Source: Dentipellis sp. KUC8613
Lineage: Eukaryota > Basidiomycota > Agaricomycetes > Russulales > Hericiaceae
Length of the DNA stretch: 64,000 bases
Direction: 5' to 3'
NCBI GenBank assembly: GCA_002286715.1
Contig: NSJX01000029.1
Coordinates: forward strand, 62,001 to 126,000
A program made the position numbers and the translations under genes. Shown here in pieces: positions 10,969 to 23,665 of this stretch. Position 1 is the first letter of the stretch, and the number at the start of each line of letters is the position of its first letter. The notes beneath the pieces were generated by a model. It saw only the letters and a list, made by a program, of their open reading frames with translations, ran no database searches and was not told where the DNA came from.

Positions 10969-12714
10969 ATGCTGTTCACGATGTCCAATCCACGAACAGA
11001 GCTGCTTTTCTTGTGTATGTTAAGTCTCCAGGCTGTTGCGCAAGACTCCACCGAAGATAACTCGACACTGTCGAGTCCAACGCTATCGTACGTGACTGCC
11101 TTGCCACCACCCACTCATTCGCTTTAACAAGGACATCTGCCACAACAGGGGTTATGCTTCTGATCCTATCCTACGCTATAGACCAAACTTCGGACGATCG
11201 CTACCGACCCAAATCCTCGTCACGGGCATCATCCTGACCCTCGTCTCTGTGCTCCTCATCCACCTTCTATTCACAGCACAGTACCACTGGAAGCTCGCAC
11301 AATGCAATTACATATTGCAAATGTCTGCCGTGCTCACCTTGCTGACGTCGCTGATTGCGTCGCTCAAGCTTGTCCTGGATAATGCGGTGGAGGAGAGCCA
11401 GCACTGGCCGTTCATGCTGGATTACATTGCCGTGGATCTGCCACCACTGATGAGGGGCGATGGCGGGTGGTCCCAGGCAGGGCTGGCCGCGTGGCTTCTC
11501 ATGAATGCGACAACATCCGCGCTTATCCAGGTATGTGCGCTTCACGATGCACATGACTCTACATCTCACCGATCCCGAAAACAATAGATAACGCATATTC
11601 AATTCCTCACACTTATGTATCCCTCGCGTTTGGAGGCCAGACTTATATTTGCACTTCTAGGTATATTAATTCATGTGCCATACGATCGAGCTCTAATAGC
11701 TAAACAGGTCCTCTGGCAATTGTCGCGGCCGTCATGCAGATGATCCCAATCCAGTCCAGCACCTCCGTAATCAGCATCGCCAACGCCATCCGGAACGTCT
11801 GCAATGCCACCCTCTCGCTCCTCTTCACCTCCTCGCTACTCATATGGGGCACCGTCGTTAACCGCAGACAAGCCTGGCGCACGGATGGCGGCACGGCCGC
11901 GTTCGGCGTCGGTGCACTGGCGCTTGCCGTCATCTCCACCGCACTGACATTCATCTACATCCCGAGCAAGGAGCAGTACGACTGGATGCCGCCGCTCACG
12001 TGGGCGGTGATGCTCTGGCAGAGCTTCCTCGGCTGGTGGTGGTGGGTCGGGTCGGGCATGGGCGTCGGCGAGGTCGAGGAGCTGCTCAAGCGCGAGGAGA
12101 AGCGCCGGCGGCGGCGCCGCGTGCGGGAGGAGCGCCGGCGCGAGCAGAAGGAGAAGGCGCGCGTGCTGTGGAAGGGCATGACGGACAAGTTCCACACGCG
12201 CCCGCGCCGCGCGTCCGCGGAGGATTCGTCGCACGAGCACGAGGAGCACTTCGAGGACGTGTCCGTGTCCGAGCAGAACTCGGCCCTGTCGGTGTCGGTG
12301 TCTGCGTCGCCGTCGAGCACCGGTGCGGGTGCGGATGTGCCGCAGACGCTGTGGCGCCGCGTCGCGTCGTCGTCGTATACGTACCTGCAGCGCGGCTTCC
12401 TGTACCTCCGGCAGGCGCACCTCATGGCGGCGCGGATGCGCGCGGAAGAACGCGTAGAACGGATCAACGAGGCGTACGCGAACGAGGGCGCGCACGACGT
12501 GCCCGACCGCACGCCTAGGGCACACGGATGGGGACTGGGGAGTTTTGGGGTCCGGGAGCGTGAGCTAGAGCGGAGGCGCTCGACGATTGGGAGCGAGCGC
12601 GACACGGACGAGGAGTCAGCGAAGCGAGAGGACGAGGTTGTCGTGGGGTCATCAATGTGGTGGAGAGGGCCGTTGCGCCGCTGGCGCCTGCAGGATTCGA
12701 CTGTGTACTCATAG
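10969..12714 (+). CDS. Multi-pass membrane protein of unknown function
   Basis: Four exons, 10969-11087, 11149-11530, 11588-11660 and 11708-12714, give 526 residues. I do not recognise the family. The start gives a cleavable signal peptide (TELLFLCMLSLQAVAQD). Hydrophobic segments follow: ILVTGIILTLVSVLLIHLLF, a pair around the second exon end, LIFALLGPLAIVAAVMQM, a Thr/Ser-rich helix ending LLFTSSLLIWG, a helix with ALALAVISTALTFIY and a Trp-rich helix at WWWWVG, so about seven in all. The C-terminal third is cytosolic-looking, with a highly basic coiled-coil-like run (about residues 310-345, Arg/Glu-rich), then a Ser- and acidic-rich disordered tail. Many uncharacterised basidiomycete proteins have this plan. 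No catalytic motif is visible. The ATG at 10969 is preferred over 10981 because both keep the signal peptide and it is the first in frame. Confidence 0.75.
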
Positions 12715-13441
12715 CCATCGTGTGTTTTTATTCGTATCGTGCTGTCGATGCTGATGCTTGCAGCCTCGTGTTATCATAATACTCTACAAACAGTACACTT
12801 CTTGATCTGCGCCTGCTTTGTCGCAATGTCAAAATAGGTCACTCTTGGTCTATGTTTGGCAACATGGAAACCAGAGCTGCAGTGTTGGCTTTTTGTGGAA
12901 CACAAGATCACTTCGCTCACTCTTCGGCGTCAGCAGGGTGAAACGGTGACCATCCGCGTGCGCAGCCGCCGCTCCGCAAAGCCTCCCCATCACGACCCCG
13001 TGACCACCTCACAGAGCATCTACCACCCGCTATCGCCGTCTCAACACAATTCTCTATCCCAGGATACCAGGAACACCGTCCAGCTGAACTATTTTTTCAG
13101 ACGAGGCAAGTGCACGGACGAACAAGTGACCAGCCGCTGCGCGCAAACCGCGGCTTAGCCGGGCAACCTGCAGCCTCTGCCCCGTCCTCCCGCACAGCTC
13201 CTCGCGTAAGACTGACGCATGAGACCCACCAGGTGACAGATGACCTCCGCGCACAGGCATTCCGCTCCGCGCTCGGGGTTAGCTATAATTACGCATGACC
13301 AGCTTCTACGCTGGACGATGCGAATCTACGCGTGAACTTACCTTCGCGACGCCAAGCGAGTCAGGCGCGACTGTTTATAAGAGCCCACTGCCAGCGCCAG
13401 CAGTCCAGCATCCAGCGCCCAATATCGCGCGCACCAGCACC
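12715..13441. other. Intergenic between membrane protein and carboxylesterase
   Basis: This holds the 3' flank of the membrane-protein gene and the promoter of the esterase. A TATA-like TTTATAAGAG lies at about 13373-13382. The remaining open frames have no recognisable product. Confidence 0.5.
13373..13382 (+). promoter_or_regulatory. TATA box of the carboxylesterase gene
   Basis: The sequence TTTATAAGAG lies about 65 bp before the ATG at 13442, with a C-rich leader after it, as expected for a regulated secreted-enzyme gene. Confidence 0.5.
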
Positions 13442-15773
<2,332 letters not shown>

Positions 15774-16085
15774 CTGGTAAGGCAGGGTCGCGGTGACTTA
15801 TAGAGAAGATAGCCTTCACTCACCTCTAGCAAAGACCCCGAACCTCCTCACTCTGTGAGAGAAGTAATGCAATAATATCTAGTTAGCAATTGGATATCGA
15901 ATGACTGCCTTCCAACGTCCCCTAAGCGAACAACTATATCCTGCTTTACAAATAAATACAAATGCTAGAGTGCACAAATGCCGATAAGTAGTGTACTTCA
16001 AAGTGTCCGCGAGCGCGTGCAATGCAGAGTAGAGTAGGAAAATATGGAGGGTATATCAAAAAGAGACGCGAGACGCGTCTAGCAC
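15774..16085. other. Intergenic between convergent esterase and DHHC genes
   Basis: About 310 bp of A+T-rich sequence forms the shared 3' flank of a plus-strand and a minus-strand gene. No coding or RNA feature seen. Confidence 0.55.
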
Positions 16086-17544
16086 TTAATCCTGGCGGTC
16101 TGCCTTGATCAGCTCGGTCGCCAGCCGCGCGAGCATGTCGTCCGACTTTGGGTTTCGAGGGAATTTCATACCGTCTCCTGGACTGATGCGGCGTGTGTGG
16201 ATAAGTGTTTGATGGGGACATGAAAACGGTGAACAAACTTACCTGGAGCCTCCCCAAAGTATGCGCGCCAACCAGACCCTGCAAGGCACTCGCACAGGGC
16301 CGAACACCTGGGCCCAGTTTTTCCTCCAGCCCAGATCGTACAGGTGCACATTATTCCCGGCATCTTTGACGAGGCGGCGCTGTTGGTATGAGAGCTCGTG
16401 CTCGGCTGGTGGGTCGGAGAATTTGCGAGTCATGTTCTCCGATGAGATCGGTGGTAGTTGTCGCAAGAGAAGGAATGGTGACATGCTCTCGACGGTGGTT
16501 TGATTGGTGCTGGAAGAGATGTTCAGAATATATCTGAATCAGAATATTGGTGACTCACGAGACAAGATAAAGATGGTAGACAAAGAAAGGGCCAATCACT
16601 ATAGCGAAGACAAGGCAATAGAAGCTCAAGAAAAGCTCGTGTACGGGCGTCAGCTCGTCCTGGTGCCAGCATTCCATTCAGCGGATGTCAATGTGGCCGA
16701 AATACCAATAACGCACGATAGAGAGGGGGTTTCTGAATGCAAATATAAGGGCTTGGATGTTTACCGCGGCGACATAAAATGCAAGGAATGTAGCCGAGCC
16801 AAGGAAGTGTATAAATGAAGGATAAGTGCGGTGTCCCTAAACACAACATGAATAATTTCGTCCTGCAGGGGAATGGAGCGAACTCACGATGCATTTGTTC
16901 GCCATCCAAATACAGTGATGATCTGCGAAACCGTATGTCAAAGTCGTCGGCAATGCACATGTACAGCTTCGTGGTCGACGCACCCATCTTTAAGACACAT
17001 CTTCCACATTGGGAACAATGATGTGACCGTTCAGGCTTGGGAGCCCAGCACACACGGCACCATTTCCCAGGCTTCGTATAATCCTCGTCCTCCGGTGGAG
17101 GGCCCATAAGTGCCTCCGTTAAACTCATTTCACCGCCGTTATCATTCTCCTCGCTTTGTTTAGGATCGGGAACAGGTCCAGGGTCTCGTGAGACGCAAGC
17201 GATGAGAGAGCAGAAGGCCAGGAATGTGAGGGTATATGTCATGAGAAGATGCGTAGAAAAGAGGACGGTAGATTGAAGGACGAGTAGATGGTAGTGCAGC
17301 AAAACATAGAGAATGGAGGGTTGCGGTGCAAGTAGGAAGACAACCGCCACTGCAGGAGACAATGAAATCCATGTAAGATATTCGAAATAAGACAGTTTAG
17401 CTCACGAGATATTGGGACGTAGTGGTACCATCGCTTAGAAACATTGTGGTCCTCGTCGTCATCGCCCGGACTGTCGAAGGAGCCTGAACGAAGAGGCTGT
17501 CCTAGATCCATGGAAAGCAATGGCACTCCGGATGTTCCACGCAT
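16086..17544 (-). CDS. DHHC-type protein S-palmitoyltransferase, with an apparent frameshift near the C-terminus
   Basis: Several exons on the minus strand start at ATG 17544 (MRGTSGVPLLSMDLGQPL) and end with LARLATELIKADRQD and a stop at 16086-16088. The enzyme would transfer palmitate to protein cysteines at endomembranes. Two N-terminal membrane helices (VLLHYHLLVLQSTVLFSTHL and the next) precede the cysteine-rich domain CRVCWAPKPERSHHCSQC, then the catalytic DHHC split by an intron (G|ATCATCACTG), read DHHCIWMANKCIGH. Two more helices follow (FLGSATFLAFYVAAVNI and FLSFYCLVFAIVIGPFFVY). The tail reads YDLGWRKNWAQVFG, and the last exon reads GDGMKFPRNPKSDDMLARL. These two parts are in different frames: no intron choice that I tried joins them, and a one-base change near the GGGG run at about 16251-16254 would. 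The motif is complete, so the enzyme may still work with a changed tail. It could also be an assembly error. Confidence 0.82.
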
Positions 17545-18629
17545 TTTTGGGCCTTATTAACTGGACCTACGACCAAAAACTCAACGTTGTCCTGAAGAAA
17601 GAGGTTGATAGCCACTGACCTGTGAGACTCGCACTGCCAGAGTGTGGAAGACGGAGCTGAGTTGCCGGGCCGGCTCGGCGACGCGTACCCAACGTTCGGC
17701 CATCCGACCGGCAGCCGGCTGATCCACCACGCCTTCGCGACAGCCTCGCTGGCTCGCAGCTCTCAACGACCTCATGCTCCTGTCGTCGTGGCCACGCTGT
17801 TACTGGGCAAGTGAGTGCTTTTTGCGCAAAATTGCTATACAACGCTTCGATTCTACCTCTTCTCATATCACTCAGGATCAGAACAGACCCGTACAGAATT
17901 CGCCATGACATCGAAGGGGCAAAATAGGCCCTTTGTCAAAATATACCTTGCTGCACCTGACAAGGTGAGCGTGTCAATGGTTGGAAAGACGAAACGATCT
18001 GGTCGTCTGTCGACTGGCACCGTGCTAGCGAGCTCGGTGTGATGATATTCCAAGCCGTTGTCTTCTAATCAGAAATGATTTAACAACATTTTCTCCGAGA
18101 TGGAGTCTCGAGAGTCGAGGCATCTCCTATTAGGAATCACGTACTCATCTGTACGTGCACATCAAGGGCCTGGCACTGCATAGTGTGCACTCTAGTTGTG
18201 TCCACCGGTTACTGGTTCAAAATCCCAGAACGTGGAAGATCAACGCTCAACGTAGCGCTCAACCATTGCGGCTTTGACCTGGGATGCCGCTGTGTACGAC
18301 GTCTAAGCTGCAGTCAACTCGATGTACACCTTGCGCTGGGCGGCATGGCTACTATTTCTTCCTTCTCAGCTGATACAGTATCTCCGGAGATACGGGGATT
18401 GCTACTGCCTTTGTCAACCTCTCATTGGAAGTGCACACGACACTGGCACTCAGGGAAGGCCAACATCCAACTGCACTCGTAAGCGCTCTGCACGATGGTT
18501 TGACCGGGAATTGATTCGCGAGGGAGAATTCCCGACGATGCGCGCCTGTTCATGACGAAATTCACCGACCATACGATCGTTCATTCCCCGGTCTCACTTG
18601 CTTGGTGTGATGCTGTCGCACTGCACATG
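17545..18629. other. Intergenic between divergent DHHC and FAD-oxidase genes
   Basis: About 1.1 kb with only short overlapping open frames on both strands. I see no recognisable protein, tRNA or repeat. Confidence 0.5.
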
Positions 18630-18638
18630 TATAAAAAG
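18630..18638 (+). promoter_or_regulatory. TATA box of the FAD-linked oxidase gene
   Basis: TATAAAAAG lies about 55 bp upstream of the ATG at 18689, a near-perfect TATA match in the expected place. Confidence 0.55.
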
Positions 18639-18688
18639 ACAGCTACTCGCCCCATGCCTTCTCGAACCACCCCACCTAGACGAACCGA

Positions 18689-21252
18689 ATGCTCCGACAT
18701 TCCCTTCCGCTGGTGCTTATGCAGTGCCTCCTACCCGCCCTTGCTCTTTCTTCACCTTCAGCATCGCAATGGCAAGCCCTAAGTCAGCAAGTCGATGGGA
18801 GGCTCTACCAATCTTCACCTCTCGCTGCGCCTTGCTTCAAGGATTTTAGCTCGACAGAATGCCAAGCTATCCAGAAAGGATACGCAAACGACAGTAAGTA
18901 TACTGCAGAAGGCTGCTCCAACACCACGTTTAATGACAGCGTGCGACTCGCAGCATTTCGATCCGACTCCTTTGGAGCATACGTGAACGTCAACTGGGAG
19001 ACGTGTCAGACCACGGGCGTGCAATGCCTACTCGACTCCTCGAACCCATCGGATGTTTCGCCGACACTGCCCCCGAACCAATGTCAACTAGGCAGCATTC
19101 CAGAATACTACGTGCGTACATTCCAGTGCAATCGGTAATCTCACAACATATGTGTCTCACGCACCCCCGGTAGATTGATGTCCGGACGCCAGGTGATGTC
19201 GCCGCCGCATTCAAGTTTTCCAAACATACCCAGGTCCCATTAGTCGTGAAAAACACCGGGGTGAGTCAAATCTATACTGCGCCCATATAGCTTTGCAGCC
19301 TAACGAGGACATAGCATGACTATAAGGGCAGAAGCAGTGCCCCCGGTTCCTTAGCGCTCTGGGTAAGTGTGCCTGCGAAACCTCGCACACCGCCAGTCCG
19401 CTGATTTTTACACCCAGACCCACAACCTCAAAAACGTCAGTCCACAGCTTCCAGCGCTTATCTGGTGATTCTGATCCTAATCGAATATTAGATCACATAT
19501 GACGCCGCCTTCGTCGCCGAGGGTTGCAAGAACTCACAACCGGGAATGACTGTTGGTGTGCGTATGCCGTTTCTGTATCGGTGACGTTTTTGTGACAGCC
19601 TCCGCAGGCCGGTGTTCAATGGGGCGAAGCATACAATTTCGCAGAAGCCAATAACATCACAGTTGTAGGAGGTACTTATCACATCGCATGAATACCTGCT
19701 TCAGATCGCCTGACCTCCTCTAGGAAGCGATCCCGGAGTTGGCGTCTCCGGAGGCTGGGTGCAGGTGGGTCTATGAAACGTGATGTTCTTCCGCAGTAAA
19801 ACCCATCACACTATGATAGGGTGGCGGCCATGGCGTTCTCAGTAATACCATGGGTCTCGGTGTGGACCGTGTCGTACGTTGCTCCATTCAACGCATAGCA
19901 GCGAAGCGCCGAGCATGACCGTATCTTCCCTTCCACAGCTCCAGTACCGGGTGGTCACTCCGGATGGCAAGTACCTCGTTGCAAATGCGTGCCAGAACGA
20001 AGATCTATTCTTCGCACTTCGCGGAGGTTTGTTATCTGCGGAGGCAATCTCTAGAAATTGAAGCTGATCGTTACGTTCTTGCGTCTGACAGGTGGAGGCG
20101 GGACCTTTGGTGTCGTCCTCGAAAGCACGATCCTCGCCTCTCCGCCAGTCCCCTTGCAGGCTGTCGTCGTGCTGTGGCGGCCCACCGCGAATCTCACGCA
20201 GTCGATCTTTTCCCTCCTAGTTGACAATGCTGTCAAATGGGCAGATGAAGGCTGGGGCGGCCTTGCAAACGACCAATCCGTGATCTACGTCAACCCCAAG
20301 CCACAGACACAGACGCAGTCCAATTCGTCCATGGCCCCGCTGATCCAGTTCGGCGAGCGGCTGCTCGCCGACGGTGTCCCCGGCACGCAGCTGCTCGTGC
20401 TACAGTTTCCGACGTTCGGATCCTTCTTCAACACCTTTGCCGTTTCGCAGGCCGCCGTGAGCACCCGTCCCTGTCCCTGGCACGCATGCTGCCTCCTAGT
20501 TCCGCACTCATCCCGAACTTATCTCTGCAGTCCTCCGGTCTCAATCTGGCACTCGCATCTCGGCTGATTCCACGTGCCAACTTCGCGTCTGCGTCCGCAC
20601 GCTCTGAACTAGTCACCGCCCTCATGAACGCGCACTCAACCGCATCGAGCCTGCGCTTGCTCATCGGCCCGCCCTCGTCGTTCCCTGGTGACGGCACGAC
20701 GAGCATCAACCCTGCATGGCGGGATTCGATCTACCACGTCACGCTCATCGAGACGTGGGCCTGGAACTCGACGCTGGCGGACAAGCAGAAACAGTTCAGT
20801 GATACGAGCAAGGCTATCGACTTTTTGAGGAAGATCACGCCGGATGCGGCATATCTAGTACGAGTTGATGTTTCCATGTTGTCCGCGCATTCGCTGAGTC
20901 GCGGGCTGTCTAGAATGAATCAGATGTGCATGAACCTAACTTTGAAGGTCCGTTGTGGTTGTGTCTTTCCTTGGGCACTGGGCTGAATCTCATCTTTGTC
21001 TCAGTGTCTTTCTGGGGAGACAATTACGAGAAGCTGCTTGCTATCAAGCGGAAGTAGTGCGTCCCCGCTCTACGTACATGTCTACAGACCGGACACTGAC
21101 ATAATGCCATAATTTGTAGTGATCCAGACCACCTGTTGGGCTGTTGGCAATGCGGTGAGTACTGTTCTCGTTGTGCGCATTAGAGCCGGACTGATCTGGC
21201 TTTCGCAGTGGGATGGAACCCTGACTCGTCACGATACCAATGCTACATCTAG
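18689..21252 (+). CDS. Secreted FAD-linked oxidoreductase (PCMH/BBE family)
   Basis: A gene with many introns starts at ATG 18689 and ends at the stop 21250-21252. The product has a signal peptide (LPLVLMQCLLPALALSSPS) and the FAD-binding PCMH fold of berberine-bridge/isoamyl-alcohol-oxidase-like enzymes. Visible motifs in order: YYIDVRTPGDVAAAFKF, the flavin-attachment histidine in NTGHDYKGRSSAPGSL, GMTVGAGVQWGEAY, SDPGVGVSGGWVQGGGHG, QYRVVTPDGKYLVANACQNE, DLFFALRGGGGGTFGVV and a C-terminal BBE segment (FWGDNYEKLLAIKRKYDP, GCWQCVGWN). These enzymes oxidise alcohols, sugars or specialised metabolites with oxygen, giving H2O2. The second covalent attachment cysteine of berberine-bridge enzymes is not evident (Pro-Gly around that region), suggesting single histidyl attachment. 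The gene appears complete. The substrate is unknown. Confidence 0.88.
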
Positions 21253-21935
21253 TTCTAATTTTATATTAATGTATCCAGCATTACGAAGCTCTCATGTATC
21301 GCACGGACTGTCTGTGGACAGTATTTTTATTCTTTACAGCCAACCAAATATGACACACGTCGTCATCTGACCGATGGGCGGTTCTTCGGCGGCCATGTCC
21401 ACATTGGGGAATACAATGCTTGCGAAATCCTACTGATACCTGTAGTTTGAAGCTAAAGCGTCAATTTCGTCGCGTCTATTCATTGTCACCAAGCACCGAT
21501 TTATCCGACCCTGCCACCCGGTGGGCCGGAAAGGTGGTGTGTTTTCCTTTCGAACGTGCCGCTCATCTGACGCTACAGTTGACACACATTGCAACATTTC
21601 TTGTGTGCGGCGCGCTTGCTATGGTTGGTTCTTATACATACCCCTTTCGTATCCTGGTATACGCTATTAGGTCTGTCTCCAACCACATTATCAAACGTGC
21701 GATGACCGTCAGATGTACCAGTTTGGCAGCGACATGAACGTCAGAGTGTAACTGCCCTCCAGCGTCTTGCAAAAAAGCAGGTGATATCGGGGCCCCACTG
21801 CACGCCGCGAAAGATTTCACCATTGTAGCAGCAATGTGCTGCGAATACCCAATCGCAGGGGACCACCCGCGTTTACGCACACACATGGTCAAGCGGGAGG
21901 AGCTTCGCCGTGTTTCTTTCGCGCCATCCGAGTAG
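21253..21935. other. Intergenic before the truncated egt1 paralogue
   Basis: About 700 bp without a supportable gene. Short open frames at 21420-21892 overlap on both strands and show no family. Confidence 0.5.
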
Positions 21936-21943
21936 TATACAAA
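21936..21943 (+). promoter_or_regulatory. TATA-like element of the egt1-like gene
   Basis: TATACAAA lies about 60 bp upstream of the ATG at 22001, which suggests that the truncated copy kept or acquired a promoter. Confidence 0.4.
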
Positions 21944-22000
21944 AGTGAGTTCTCTGCTCTACATATCCATACCATTCGTTCTACAGCCTAGTTCATCACG

Positions 22001-23414
22001 ATGTCCGCAGCAAGCATAGCAATCGTCGATGTGCGCGCCAGTGACGAGACTCACCAGAAAAACGAAGTCCTTGAAGGACTCACGCGCCCCGAGGGTCAGA
22101 AATATCTCCCGACTCTGTTGCTCTACGACGAACGCGGTCTCCAGCTATACGACGACATCACCACATCCGCCGAAGAGTACTATCTATTTCCTGCCGAGGT
22201 TCTATTGAAGACCCATGCCGATGATATCGTGCAGGCTATTCATGGTGCAAGCGAGGGAGAGATCACGGAGGGAGAGGTTTTTCTTGAACTAGGCGCTGGG
22301 TAAGACCTATTTACTTCTTTGCAAGTGCGCATACTACCTGTAGCATAAGAGTCCGGCCACCACATCTGCTATGAAATTACAATCATCTGACTGATTTGCT
22401 GTTTCCTCCAGAGCGCTTCGCAAGACCTCGCACATCCTCTCCGCCCTTGCTCGAGACATTCCCGAGGGTTCGGTTGCTGCACCTGTTACCTACTACGCCT
22501 TGGACCTCGACGAACGTGAGCTCAAGCGCACGCTCACCGAGTTGTCCAACATCCTCGAGCCCGAGTTGCGCGGGAAGGTCGAGATGAAGGGCACCTACGA
22601 CGGCGGCATCAAGTTCATCGAAGAGTGCGGCCTGTGGGGCAGAGATGCCGCCAACCACACTGTCCCGAGCGGGCACTCAGTCTCTCCTACCAGTTCCACG
22701 TTCAGCGATGGTGATGCCCCTTCAAGGTCCGACTCGAACACTGCACCGTCCACTACTGAGACAAATGCCGTCAAAGCTGTCTCGATCGACACTGCGCCCT
22801 CCACCCCCGACTCCATGCCCGCCCACGCGCCGCTGCACATCATGCTTCTCGGCTCGTCGCTTGGCAATTTCGCTTGTGGCGCCGACACAGAGTTCCTGAA
22901 GTCGCTTCCGCTTCGGCCGGGCTCTGGCGACACACTCCTCCTTGGGCTAGATCACTGCCAGGACGAGGAGAAGATTGTGCCGGCATACAATGATGCGAAA
23001 GGGCTCACGAAGAGCTTCGTTATGAACGGCCTGAAGGGTGCCGGTAGGGCGCTTGGAGACGAGGCGTTGTTTGACGAGAATAAATGGGAGTATGTCGGGC
23101 GCTATGATGCCCACAATCGTAAGTGCTTTCCTAGGCTTTGCTGCAAAGTGGGGACTCGAAATTCTGATGATTAAGTAGACTGCCATGAGGCATTTTATCA
23201 AGCCAAGTATGCGCACACCATCCGGGTCCCTGAGACCAAGCAGGAGATCTCTTTTGTCGCGGGAGAACTCGTGAACGTTGCGGTTTCACGCAAGTTTCCG
23301 TCTTTGACCAGGTCGTACTACGCGAGCTGGAGCATCTTCTTTCCAGTACACCGAGTGGTACGTGGATTCCCTGTTCACAGGTGCCTAATTAGTTCCCATT
23401 CAACGCTGGATTGA
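22001..23414 (+). CDS. EgtD-like histidine methyltransferase, truncated paralogue of Egt1
   Basis: Three exons, 22001-22299, 22412-23118 and 23179-23414, read 413 residues. The sequence closely follows the first three exons of egt1 at 5264-8540: intron positions and phases match, and exon 2 is 707 bp in both. Shared motifs are LPTLLLYDERGLQLYDD, the SAM motif ELGAG, YYALDLDERELKRTL, APLHIMLLGSSLGNF and RPGSGDTLLLGLDH. Methylation of histidine or a related amine is the expected chemistry. After KQEISFVAGELVNVAVSRK the similarity breaks: the next egt1 intron is missing, the frame reads FPSLTRSYYASW and ends soon after. A different frame of the same DNA gives FDQVVLRELEHLLSSTPSG, which resembles the lost domain end. 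DinB and EgtB-like domains are absent. It may be a free-standing hercynine synthase or a decaying pseudogene. Confidence 0.7.
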
Positions 23415-23665
23415 TCACACCATCGGATATTCTCTGTGGCTACTCGAGCGAGCCTCCTCGCCTCCCAGCGTTCCAACCTTACGGAAGTCGCGAGACACCG
23501 CAGCGTGTTCAGTTTGGCATGGGCCAGTTAGCACGAATCGGCATGTGAATTAAGGACGTCTAGATGTCAACAATCGCAGCTATCAATGCATCGAGTTCAA
23601 GCGCTGCTGCGTAATCAGCAGCTGGTCGGCCAATTAGCGAAACAACAACTGACCGACTCAGAGCA

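Noticed and set aside
12000..12518. Arg/Ala-rich ORFs on both strands
   Set aside because: Shadows of the GC-rich charged tail of the membrane protein.
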